Part shown: positions 6,302 to 13,844 of the stretch, piece after piece
How positions within the stretch are numbered: position 1 is the stretch's first letter
How the letters are laid out: every line of letters begins with the position of its first letter
From: JACPIN01 sp964367085
Lineage (GTDB): Archaea > Nanobdellota > Nanobdellia > SCGC-AAA011-G17 > ARS1403
Assembly (NCBI GenBank): GCA_964367085.1
Contig: CAYIWL010000019.1
Location: 1 to 13,844 of the forward strand
Direction: 5' to 3'
Length of the DNA: 13,844 bases
The notes under the pieces: model-generated
What the model saw: the letters and a program-made list of their open reading frames with translations, nothing else
Database searches by the model: none
What the model was told of the DNA's origin: nothing
Program-made: the position numbers and the translations under genes

Positions 6302-7009
6302 ATGCAAACAAGCAAACTTGAAAATAAAGTCTATGAAGAATTGAAAAAAAATAAATTTTTTATTTTTAAGATCAAAGATTTATGTTTATTATTAAAAGTA
6401 GAGAAAACAAAAGCATATAACATTATAAAAGCTCTTAAAAGAAAACAAATAATAAAAAAAATAGGGAAAGGTTTTTTTGTATTAAGCGGAGTGAATGAAT
6501 TCAGTATAGGGCAAAGTATAAATTACCCCTCTTACTTATCGTTTTGGTCTGCCTTGAATTATTATGGATTTTCTGATCAAATACCCAAGAAAATATTCTT
6601 CACTACAACAAAATATACAAAAGAAATTAATGATTTTAAATTTGTAACTCTCTCCCCCAAAAGATTTTTTGGCTATAAAAATATAAATGGAATAACTATT
6701 GCAGAAAAAGAAAAAGCAATAATTGACTCTCTGCTATTTCCAAAATATTCTGGTGGCATAAAAGAAATATATAATTCATTAAAGAATAACATAAAAGAAA
6801 TAGATACTAAAAAATTAATAAATTACGCATTTAAGGTAGAAAGCAAAGCCGTATTAAGAAGGCTGGGTTTTATCCTAGAAGGATTAGATTATAAAGAAGG
6901 ATTAAAAAAGATGAGGAGAAATATAGGCAGAGGCTATGAGTTATTAGATCCTAATTTAAAAAGAAAAAATAATTTAAATAAAAAATGGCTTTTAGATGTA
7001 AACTGGTAA
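6302..7009 (+). CDS. AbiEi-family antitoxin / transcriptional regulator
   Basis: 235 residues. Residues ~1-62 form a winged helix-turn-helix (KIKDLCLLLKVEKTKAYNII, then a wing GKGFFVLSG). The following domain has the family's conserved blocks: YLSFWSALNYYGF (78-90), IPKKIFFTTTK (94-104), FKFVTLSPKRFFGY (112-125) and ITIAEKEKAIIDSLLFP (131-147). The C-terminus is lysine-rich. From family knowledge, AbiEi neutralises the AbiEii nucleotidyltransferase without forming a stable complex (type IV toxin-antitoxin) and represses its own operon by binding inverted repeats in the promoter. The gene is separated from the toxin gene by one base, so the two are coupled. Codon use is visibly richer in A-ending codons (AAA, ATA) than thrS, consistent with horizontal acquisition. 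Confident in the family; self-repression here is inferred. Confidence 0.88.
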   Translation: MQTSKLENKVYEELKKNKFFIFKIKDLCLLLKVEKTKAYNIIKALKRKQIIKKIGKGFFVLSGVNEFSIGQSINYPSYLSFWSALNYYGFSDQIPKKIFFTTTKYTKEINDFKFVTLSPKRFFGYKNINGITIAEKEKAIIDSLLFPKYSGGIKEIYNSLKNNIKEIDTKKLINYAFKVESKAVLRRLGFILEGLDYKEGLKKMRRNIGRGYELLDPNLKRKNNLNKKWLLDVNW

Positions 7010-7010
7010 A

Positions 7011-7757
7011 ATGATATCAATAGAAGAACTTAATGAAATAAAAGAAAGAAAAAAAACAAATTTATACTATGAGGAAAAAGAATATTTACAATATATTTTT
7101 CTTAATGCAGTATCTAGATATCCCACTAACTTTATTTTTAAGGGAGGAACAAGTTTAAGAATATGTTTTGGTTTTGAAAGGGCATCAGAAGACTTGGACT
7201 TCAGTACAAATCTCAAAATTAATAAGCTTAAAGAAGTTATTTATAAGTGCCTAAAAGATTTTGAATTGCTTAACTTAGAGTCTGAAATTTATTCAGAAAA
7301 AGAATTTCAAGGAAATTTAAGATTTGAAATAAGATTTAAAGGGCCTTTATTTCAAAGCAGCACAAGGTCAACAAATACTTTAAAAATAGACTTCAACAAA
7401 AGAAAAGTTAAAAATAAAACTGTCAAGATTGTCCAAAAATTATTTTCAGATGTTCCTATGTTTAGTATCGTCGTTTTAGATGAAAGAGAAATTCTTGCAG
7501 AAAAAATAAGGGCTTTAATCAATAGGACAGAATCAAGAGACCTATATGATATTTGGATGCTTTTAAATAAAGGAATAAAAATAGACAAAAAGCTTTTATC
7601 TATAAAATTAAAAGAAGAAAAAAGCAAGTTTTCTAATTTGAAATTGCCATCAAAAGAAGAATATGATAGAGATTTAAGAAGCTTAATCAAAATCATCCCA
7701 ATCTATGAGCAAGTTAAAAAAGAGGTTTTAGAAGCATTTGATAAAATAAAGATCTAA
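7011..7757 (+). CDS. AbiEii/AbiGii-family nucleotidyltransferase toxin
   Basis: 248 residues, full length for the family. Seen: motif I FKGGTSLR (43-50) followed by ASEDLDFST (58-66) with the metal-binding D61 and D63; motif II LKIDFNK (124-130, D127); motif III EREILAEKIRAL (158-169, K165); and motif IV RDLYDIW (176-182, D177 and D180). All four motifs known from AbiEii are present, so the enzyme looks active. From family knowledge, such proteins transfer nucleotides (GTP preferred in studied AbiEii, CTP or others in relatives such as MenT, which modify tRNA) and stop growth, acting in phage defence by abortive infection. The target here cannot be read. The ATG is one base after the antitoxin stop. 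Palindromes lie ~50 bp downstream. Confidence 0.9.
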   Translation: MISIEELNEIKERKKTNLYYEEKEYLQYIFLNAVSRYPTNFIFKGGTSLRICFGFERASEDLDFSTNLKINKLKEVIYKCLKDFELLNLESEIYSEKEFQGNLRFEIRFKGPLFQSSTRSTNTLKIDFNKRKVKNKTVKIVQKLFSDVPMFSIVVLDEREILAEKIRALINRTESRDLYDIWMLLNKGIKIDKKLLSIKLKEEKSKFSNLKLPSKEEYDRDLRSLIKIIPIYEQVKKEVLEAFDKIKI

Positions 7758-7809
7758 TCAATACTAATTTCACATATGGCTCGATTCGGTTAATATTTCT
7801 ATTTTCCTA

Positions 7810-7864
7810 TGTTACAATAGAACGTAACAAATAACATACAAATGTTACGTTTCAGTGTAACATT
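7810..7864. repeat. two tandem palindromes at the 3' end of the AbiE operon
   Basis: Palindrome 1 is TGTTAC-N8-GTAACA (7810-7829). Palindrome 2 is AATGTTAC-N8-GTAACATT (7841-7864, 8-bp perfect arms). Their centres are 33 bp apart, about three helical turns, and all four half-sites share the hexamer TGTTAC or its complement GTAACA. The right arm covers part of the stop codon of the minus-strand gene ending at 7863. The site lies between convergent genes, so it may be protein-bound DNA, or RNA hairpins at both transcript ends. The equal 8-base spacers favour a dimeric protein site. The rest of 7758-7809 is T-rich and holds nothing else clear. Confidence 0.75.
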
Positions 7865-8759
7865 ATAAATATTTATCAATCAATTCCCCAGGCCATCCAT
7901 TATTTAATAGTTCTTGTCTAATTTCTTCTTCACTTTGTCCTGATTTTCTAGCTTCATTAATATAATTTCTTAATTGTTGTTCAATTTCTGGTATTTGTTT
8001 TTCTATCCTAGTTGTTTTTTTCTTAGTATTTCGGATAATAAGAACAGCACATACTAAAACAACTAATGCTAGTATCAATCCTAATAGGAAAAATAATCTT
8101 GGCTGGGCAGTTTGCTCTTCTTTTTTCTTGCAGTCCAGATCTAATTCAGCAACGCAATCAGGATCGCATATGCCCTCTTTTATGCCATCGCAAAAATTAT
8201 CATTGCCTCCAGAATTACAGTCCTGTGGGCAGTTAAAATTATGCTCTATAATCTGGCAGATTTTATCACCGCAAAGGTCAGCAAAATTAGAGACGTCAAT
8301 TTCTAAACTTGGATTGGAATTGTTTCTGCTGTAAATTATTATTTTATTTATATTCTTATAATATGGCAAAATTAATTCTTTTACATACTTTTGGACACCT
8401 ACTGCACTTGAAGGAATTAAAGGGTTATCAATAGTAATCTCTTTTCCAAAATCATCCTTAATAATATCTTTTGGAAAATCAAAGTAACCATAATCCAACA
8501 TGTTTCCATCAAAAGAAATAATCTCTATCTTGAATTCTCCATCAGTTTTACCGAATACATCATTATAGCCCTTGGTTACAATTAAAGAATCTTCAGTAAT
8601 TATCCCATTTGAATTTGTTAGTCTTAAAACCAATACATCCTTTTCCTCAATTGCAAGGGAGTTTTGAGTGAGGAGATAGAAAGTAACGAAAAAGATTATC
8701 GCGTAGTATAAAAGATATTTGCTTACTTTCACAAACCGAAATAGTCTAGACCAGCTCAT
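7863..8759 (-). CDS. cysteine-rich surface protein with signal sequence and C-terminal membrane anchor
   Basis: 298 residues from the ATG at 8759. A longer TTG start at 8774 exists, but GGAGGTG at 8766-8772 lies 6 nt before the ATG and settles the start. Seen: a signal/anchor helix (14-35, KYLLYYAIIFFVTFYLLTQ); an extracellular domain (~37-160) of beta character; a cysteine-rich stretch 163-210 with CGDKICQ, CPQDC and FCDG..ICDPDC motifs, possibly disulfide-linked or metal-binding; a transmembrane helix ~222-242 (LFFLLGLILALVVLVCAVLII); and a cytoplasmic helical tail ending LLNNGWPGELIDKYL. Repeated CG(D/N)..C...E.....CP.DC motifs and GWP-type tails are frequent in DPANN surface proteins. It overlaps the end of the giant protease-like gene by 14 nt, so the two are co-expressed; it may hold or assist that protein at the cell surface. 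Function unknown. Confidence 0.75.
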   Translation of the reverse strand: MSWSRLFRFVKVSKYLLYYAIIFFVTFYLLTQNSLAIEEKDVLVLRLTNSNGIITEDSLIVTKGYNDVFGKTDGEFKIEIISFDGNMLDYGYFDFPKDIIKDDFGKEITIDNPLIPSSAVGVQKYVKELILPYYKNINKIIIYSRNNSNPSLEIDVSNFADLCGDKICQIIEHNFNCPQDCNSGGNDNFCDGIKEGICDPDCVAELDLDCKKKEEQTAQPRLFFLLGLILALVVLVCAVLIIRNTKKKTTRIEKQIPEIEQQLRNYINEARKSGQSEEEIRQELLNNGWPGELIDKYL

Positions 8760-11700
8760 TACAAACACCTCCAAAACTCCCAGTTACTCCTTTAATTCTC
8801 TCACATAGTCGTTTTTGATGAAAATAATTAAAAGTACCATCAGTATTTCCAGCCATTATGCTATAAATGCTAGATCTAAACCAGTTTCGGAATAAATAAG
8901 TGCCGCAACTTGGGAAACAACCAAGGTCTGACAGGCAATTCTTACCGATGTTCACATTATTGCCAAAATAATAAGTTTGTAAAACACAATTTGATTTGAA
9001 TACATTATCATCAGAACCCAACCATAAACATGGTTTATTAAATTCTGAATCATCAGGATGATTAGCAGATGAACAAGCGCTTTCATCATTTAATGATTTG
9101 CAATAGTTTACTAATCTCTCATTAATTGGGCTTATGTCTATCGATTCACACCAGTCCTTACAGAAATTAGTATAACTAGAATCCCAACCACAATTTGAGA
9201 GAGTATATATTGTACCCTCCGGAGATAGGAATTCTCCAGATGCAGATGGAGGCGAATCTGCCATATTTTGTCCAAAACCATTCCAATACTCATCTGTAAG
9301 AATTCCAAATGAATGACCAAACTCGTGAGGAAGGGATAGTCTACTATAAGGACTATTAACAATTCCGCCTATAATGGTGGAAATATAGATACGACCACCA
9401 TAGTAAGCATTTGCAATAAAATGCCAATTTCCTACACCGACAAGCTGTTTGTTATTGTAAGCGCAATAAGATGAATAATCATAAATTGATTTGTCCATTT
9501 CTCCTGCATAGAATAAGTCTCCCGTCTGTACATTATCAAGACTAACCAATCTATCAACATACCAGAAATTAAATTTATTCTGATTTGATTTAAAAGGTTC
9601 ATGTAATAAAAAGGTATTTCTTAACATCTCTATATAGGATAAAAATTGCGATTTAGTATCAAAATTGTAACCAACAAAGACAAAGTTTATTCTATTTTCA
9701 TCTAAATTATTATTGCCTGGAACTAACTCTCTGCATAGACTAGAATCAACTTCAAAATCATGCACTTCTTTGCCATTATTGCTGTTTCCTTGGCTGTCTT
9801 CTGCAAATATGACTATCTTGTATCTCCCTGTAACAAAACCAGATGTATCTATTACGGCTGAATACAAATTAATATTTGAAGGAAAAGATTGAATATTTTT
9901 AATTGGAACAATTTCATTTTGTATTTGACCATTATCATCAATTACGCGCACATACAATTTTGATATTGGTGAGTAATCCCTTAATCCAAATTTTATCTCA
10001 AATGAAGACCCTAAAGTGACAAGATTATCTAGCTTTGATAATAATTGAACAATAGGCGGAGCTGGCTCATTGAGTTCATTATCATTTAATGGATTAAACG
10101 ATGCCAGATGGGCAGGTATAATTGCTTCTTGCGGAAGAAGATCAGGAAAACCAACATCATGGTCTCTCCTCGCATAATATGTAAATCCATTTGTGTCCAC
10201 AAACAAATACAGGAAAGAAACACCATTTTTGACCTGAGGTAAGTAAATATCCAACGGACCCTTATCCGAAGCTATACTTAGTATTGTCCATGGAATAAAC
10301 GGATCGTCGCTTAATTGATCGTAATCTAAGACAAGGGGCTTTTCTTCCATATCACTCCATTGGTCACGATATACCCCTCTATCAATCTCAAACAGGTGAT
10401 TTGTCCAATAAATGCTTCCGCTTCCATCTGTTCTAGTTTTCATTTCTCTGGCTCCTACACGTATTTTTCCATCATCATTAAGGAGAGAAGCACCGCCGTA
10501 TCCATATTCAGAGCCAATATCTTTTACATACAAGACACTTCCTGTTAATTCCTGCTGCTGCAGAGACTGTACAACATCAATTTCTTTCTCAAAATCTGAG
10601 TCGGAAGGAGCAGCCCTTGCAAGGTGCCCGTTTCTTAAAGCATCCTCGAAGGTTGGATTGTCTATACTTCCAAATATTGGATGATTTGGATGGAATTTCC
10701 AATAAGTTGAGCCGTCTTCTGCAATGTATAATGTTATGCCTTTATCCCTTGATAAAGTTCCGTCTATAGGAGGATAATATATTTTAAGTTTTTTTTCAAT
10801 ATTATCAATATAGTGTTGGATTATCACATCTCCATTAGATTCTGGAAATTGGGCATTTTGGAAAAATAGAGCAAGTGAAGTAATCAATGAATTTTCAATA
10901 TTAAATTCAAATGCCGTATTTGAAAAGAAAAGCCCCATAAATCCATGAGTACCAGATTCTAGCTTGAAAACTGCTCCTACGCCTCCACCTGCCGGGAAGT
11001 TATGTTGTACAATTTTTAGAGGCTGGCCAAATTGGGCTTCCTTATCAGATGTTTGTATTATAGGTACTATTAGAGGGTATTCTTGTCCACCATCCGGATA
11101 TGTAGTTATATAATTTTCTTTTACCATTTCAAAAAAGTATTCAAGATGCCTAATATTGTCGCCTGAGATTGCAATATCTGCAAAGAAAATGTTGTCATCA
11201 CTCCTGCTGGCTTTTATCTTTTGATAAGACTCTGTACTGCTGAATCTGTAGTTTATATACACATCATTAGAACCATAAACCTTAGCAGAAACCCTTATTG
11301 GAAAATCAGTGGCTTTGGCAAACTTTAGCTGTTCATGAAGCATAAAAGGTTCGTCATTGATTACAACAAACAACTGATTGGTAGTTTTGTAAATAGTTTT
11401 TGCAATGACATTTCCTGTTGGGGATGTATAACGCAATGTTACTTTACCTCTTAAGGCTTCTGTACGTGATACTAATTCATCAGGCGGATAAAAAGCGCCG
11501 TTCACAACGGGAATAGTAAAAGAAGCTCCATTTTCTGGCATTATTGTAACTGTACCATCTAAGTATGGGACAATTACGCCATGCAAACCCTGATTCTTTT
11601 CCATATGCCAGCTAAAATCAGAATATATATCCCCATTGACATTTGCAACCGCCTTTAATTTATATCTTCCATCTTGAGATGAGAACCATTGTTGATCAAT

Positions 11701-13844
11701 TATTGACCATTTATTATAACTTGAACCAATCGTATATAAATATTTTTCAGCCTTTGCCTCTTTTACAAGATTGTTGTTATAGTCAATCAATTTGAAAGTA
11801 ACTTCAACATTGTCGGTATTTACTGGATCAGCTGGGTTTCTCCTGTTAATCAAAATAAATTCTGGCAAATATCCGTCATGCAGATAAGGAGTTATGACAT
11901 TACTGTCATCAGAAACCAGTTGCATTATAAAATTTCTTGATACCCATTCATTAATTGGAATATCGTTGACATAAGGCATTGCTTTTTCAACAATACCTAT
12001 CAATTTTTGAAAATCATCAATATAAAAGTAGTCTCTATCAAATTCAGTTTTAATATTATAATTTTTTTTGACTTCCTGAAAGAATGATTTAAAAAAATTG
12101 GCATTTTGACCATATAAATCAAACCAAGCTTGTGCAGCAGTCCCATATTGCATCATGGCAAAGGCTTGAAAATTAAAAGAAAACTGGCCGTCATTGGTGC
12201 TTATAGCTCTCTTGTTATAAGTATCGTATGAACTAAATTGAGGTCTGGTTGGATTTTCACCCAGTTTGACTCGGATAATAATGGCCATTGCTTCTGTCAT
12301 ACCTTCATTAAATATATCATGGCTAAACCTGTTGCTTCCAGTAAAGCTATGCAGCAATTCATGAACAATAGATTCTTGTGCTAAATAAAAACCATCAAAA
12401 CCAAAAGTACCTGGAGGGGCAGTGGTCCTTAATCTAACTTCATCAATTCTGTTTTCACCTGCACCGAAGATTGTTTCATCTCTTATGACTTTGATATGGG
12501 AAATTGATGTATAAGGCTCACCAAAAATATCCAAAGCCAATTCATAAACCCCATCCAACTCATTCCCGTTATCAAAATTGCATTCATAAACTCCATTACT
12601 TTCTTTCCAATCATTATTCCCACACAAATAATTTATTAGCTCAGTAGTTTCATCCTGGTTCCAGTTCTCAAAAGTGAATTTGAAATATTCTTTAGTAGTA
12701 GCTTTCCCCAACTCATCCGTTAGATAATCAATCTGCTTTTGTAATAATCTCTCATTTACCAGCCCAAATGAAAACGTATCTCCTCTCATAATGGAATCAA
12801 AAGTTGCCCTATAAACATTTTTATATGTACATCCTTGATAGCAGGAAACCTCTAAATTATAATCAGTGTCTTCATGGCAAGAAGGACATGAAATGCAGGA
12901 TCTTGCACCATTCGTTATTTTAATCACGTCATTTGTGCAACAGTCAATCACTCCATCCTCTCCGCAACCATTTCCAATAAGGTCTCCAAATAATTCATTT
13001 GCTGATGCAGACTGGCATTCTTCTAAGGTCCCTGCAAAACAATTGCTGTGATATTTAAGCGTGCCACGGTCAAAATCCTCTGAATAATCCTGATCAGAAT
13101 AGTATTCATCAAAAATCCTATACCATTCACTAGGAAGGTATTTTTCAAAAGGATACTCTATTGTAAAGGCGTGTGCAAATTCATGGGCAAATGACCTTAG
13201 CTTATTATTATAAAGGTCATACCATCTCTGTGTGTCGGGCTGTATATCCCCCTGGTTAGGATGATAAATAGGCTTCCCCTCTTCAGGAATGTGAACAGTG
13301 GCACCCTTTAAGCCTGCAAATTCACCATAATTCCTAAGCAATTCAACATTTCCAGTTTGTGGTGTTGAGAATGCAGAACCACCCACACCTTTGTTCACTA
13401 TAAAAATATTAAACATTCTTGTACTAAAATATATATCTTGTGGCGTTAACTCTTCTCTAAAATATCCCAGCTTCTTAGTACATATATCAGATAAGACATA
13501 AGCATCTTTTCCAAGTATTACCCCCTGTTTATCTGGCTGTATATCTTCAGCTATGCCTATTTTATTAACATACCACACATTAAATTTATTCTTATTTGAT
13601 TTAAACGGCTCAAGGAAAAAAAGCCCGATTTTATCATCTTCTATTATTTTATGGGCAATATTCAAAAAATTATTTAAAGCCTCGTAATTAAAAGCCACTA
13701 AAACAAGATCTATTCTATTCTCACTAAGTTTATTGTGATTGGGAATTAATTCCAAACAGTCTATCCCCCCTCCACATTCAACCGCTCTTCCAAAATCATC
13801 AGCAAACAAGAAGAAATCATCCAAATCAATAAATTTATTCCCAT
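8746..13844 (-). CDS. giant exported multi-domain metalloprotease-like protein with duplicated M64-like domains (5' end off window)
   Basis: At least 1692 residues, counting from a TTG at 13824; the frame stays open to the window edge, so the N-terminus is missing. Seen: M64-like domain A (~22-365), with SENRIDLVLVAFNYE, EPFKSNKNKFNVWYV, HEFAH (H214-E215-x2-H218) and a DEYY at 239; a gluzincin-like domain (~430-640), with HELLH (H488, E489, H492) and FNEGMTEAMA (505-514), where E507 or E511 may be the third zinc ligand; a long beta-rich middle (~670-1360) with several Ig/fibronectin-like units; and M64-like domain B (~1362-1690), with DENRINFVFVGYNF, EPFKSNQNKFNFWYV and the classic HEFGHSFGILTDEY (1500-1513). 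M64 is the IgA-peptidase family. Both M64 copies are cysteine-rich after the active site and end with YR/FR...SIM. No membrane anchor is seen. Export is inferred from cysteine content, Ig-like domains and the downstream anchored partner. Substrate unknown. Confidence 0.85.
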   Translation of the reverse strand, partial: GNKFIDLDDFFLFADDFGRAVECGGGIDCLELIPNHNKLSENRIDLVLVAFNYEALNNFLNIAHKIIEDDKIGLFFLEPFKSNKNKFNVWYVNKIGIAEDIQPDKQGVILGKDAYVLSDICTKKLGYFREELTPQDIYFSTRMFNIFIVNKGVGGSAFSTPQTGNVELLRNYGEFAGLKGATVHIPEEGKPIYHPNQGDIQPDTQRWYDLYNNKLRSFAHEFAHAFTIEYPFEKYLPSEWYRIFDEYYSDQDYSEDFDRGTLKYHSNCFAGTLEECQSASANELFGDLIGNGCGEDGVIDCCTNDVIKITNGARSCISCPSCHEDTDYNLEVSCYQGCTYKNVYRATFDSIMRGDTFSFGLVNERLLQKQIDYLTDELGKATTKEYFKFTFENWNQDETTELINYLCGNNDWKESNGVYECNFDNGNELDGVYELALDIFGEPYTSISHIKVIRDETIFGAGENRIDEVRLRTTAPPGTFGFDGFYLAQESIVHELLHSFTGSNRFSHDIFNEGMTEAMAIIIRVKLGENPTRPQFSSYDTYNKRAISTNDGQFSFNFQAFAMMQYGTAAQAWFDLYGQNANFFKSFFQEVKKNYNIKTEFDRDYFYIDDFQKLIGIVEKAMPYVNDIPINEWVSRNFIMQLVSDDSNVITPYLHDGYLPEFILINRRNPADPVNTDNVEVTFKLIDYNNNLVKEAKAEKYLYTIGSSYNKWSIIDQQWFSSQDGRYKLKAVANVNGDIYSDFSWHMEKNQGLHGVIVPYLDGTVTIMPENGASFTIPVVNGAFYPPDELVSRTEALRGKVTLRYTSPTGNVIAKTIYKTTNQLFVVINDEPFMLHEQLKFAKATDFPIRVSAKVYGSNDVYINYRFSSTESYQKIKASRSDDNIFFADIAISGDNIRHLEYFFEMVKENYITTYPDGGQEYPLIVPIIQTSDKEAQFGQPLKIVQHNFPAGGGVGAVFKLESGTHGFMGLFFSNTAFEFNIENSLITSLALFFQNAQFPESNGDVIIQHYIDNIEKKLKIYYPPIDGTLSRDKGITLYIAEDGSTYWKFHPNHPIFGSIDNPTFEDALRNGHLARAAPSDSDFEKEIDVVQSLQQQELTGSVLYVKDIGSEYGYGGASLLNDDGKIRVGAREMKTRTDGSGSIYWTNHLFEIDRGVYRDQWSDMEEKPLVLDYDQLSDDPFIPWTILSIASDKGPLDIYLPQVKNGVSFLYLFVDTNGFTYYARRDHDVGFPDLLPQEAIIPAHLASFNPLNDNELNEPAPPIVQLLSKLDNLVTLGSSFEIKFGLRDYSPISKLYVRVIDDNGQIQNEIVPIKNIQSFPSNINLYSAVIDTSGFVTGRYKIVIFAEDSQGNSNNGKEVHDFEVDSSLCRELVPGNNNLDENRINFVFVGYNFDTKSQFLSYIEMLRNTFLLHEPFKSNQNKFNFWYVDRLVSLDNVQTGDLFYAGEMDKSIYDYSSYCAYNNKQLVGVGNWHFIANAYYGGRIYISTIIGGIVNSPYSRLSLPHEFGHSFGILTDEYWNGFGQNMADSPPSASGEFLSPEGTIYTLSNCGWDSSYTNFCKDWCESIDISPINERLVNYCKSLNDESACSSANHPDDSEFNKPCLWLGSDDNVFKSNCVLQTYYFGNNVNIGKNCLSDLGCFPSCGTYLFRNWFRSSIYSIMAGNTDGTFNYFHQKRLCERIKGVTGSFGGVCNELV
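8766..8772 (-). promoter_or_regulatory. strong Shine-Dalgarno sequence deciding the 8759 start
   Basis: GGAGGTG on the minus strand, six bases before the ATG at 8759, inside the 3' end of the upstream giant gene. It is the best Shine-Dalgarno sequence noticed in the window and points to re-initiation within a polycistronic mRNA. Confidence 0.75.

Noticed and set aside
7781..7796. GGCTCGATTCGG, resembling a tRNA T-arm remnant as an integration scar
   Set aside because: No acceptor stem, CCA-proximal segment or second copy was found; the likeness is too short to support an attachment site.
8760..8774. TTG start giving a 303-residue form of the cysteine-rich surface protein
   Set aside because: The GGAGGTG sequence fits the ATG at 8759 far better and would lie within the coding part of the longer form.
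10412..10684. 90-codon plus-strand frame inside the giant protein gene
   Set aside because: It is antisense to coding sequence with an unlikely composition and no ribosome-binding site.
13822..13824. TTG at 13824 as the true start of the giant protein
   Set aside because: The frame stays open to the window edge, the first residues look like the tail of an Ig-like domain, and an exported protein should have a signal peptide, which is absent; the gene continues outside.
1..13844. Insertion sequence, prophage or integrative element carrying the AbiE module
   Set aside because: No transposase, integrase, terminal inverted repeats or target duplication could be seen; the different base use of the abiE genes suggests transfer but does not show a vehicle.

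Overview
The window looks like a piece of an AT-rich archaeal chromosome, most likely from a DPANN-type lineage such as Woesearchaeota or Pacearchaeota. The lineage is an inference. It rests on an archaeal Ncs6/TtcA-type tRNA thiolase fragment, TATA elements placed 25-30 nt before start codons (leaderless transcripts), oligo-T ends after genes, and secreted multi-domain proteins with one C-terminal membrane anchor and a short cytoplasmic tail. A compact threonyl-tRNA synthetase without its TGS domain also fits.

Left part (1-5065), housekeeping: the 3' end of a tRNA wobble-uridine thiolase; a small convergent hypothetical gene; a class I SAM methyltransferase; a 45-residue TRASH-like zinc-finger protein; and a membrane-anchored protein with Ig-like domains. 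The last is divergent from thrS. thrS is translationally coupled to a small PepSY-like protein.

Middle part (5066-7862), toxin-antitoxin or defence-like: two nucleotidyltransferase-based modules stand back to back. On the minus strand an intact MNT-type nucleotidyltransferase follows a frame-broken partner gene, probably the HEPN-like toxin. On the plus strand is a complete AbiEi/AbiEii pair. The 283 bp between them carry two identical 34-bp tandem repeats and four copies of a TAAGACA-TT-TGTCTTA dyad. One copy overlaps the predicted promoter of the MNT operon. A separate inverted repeat lies over the predicted abiEi transcription start. A second, unrelated pair of palindromes (GTTAC/GTAAC arms, 8-bp spacers) sits at the 3' end of the AbiE operon.

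Right part (7863-13844), cell surface: a two-gene minus-strand operon. The first gene is very large and continues past the window edge. It encodes a protein with three HExxH metalloprotease signatures: two copies of an M64-like domain, one at each end, and a gluzincin-like domain, separated by long beta-rich regions. The second gene overlaps its end, has a strong Shine-Dalgarno sequence, and encodes a cysteine-rich protein with a signal sequence and a membrane anchor. The pair probably acts at the cell exterior. No rRNA, tRNA, CRISPR array, transposase or integrase was seen.
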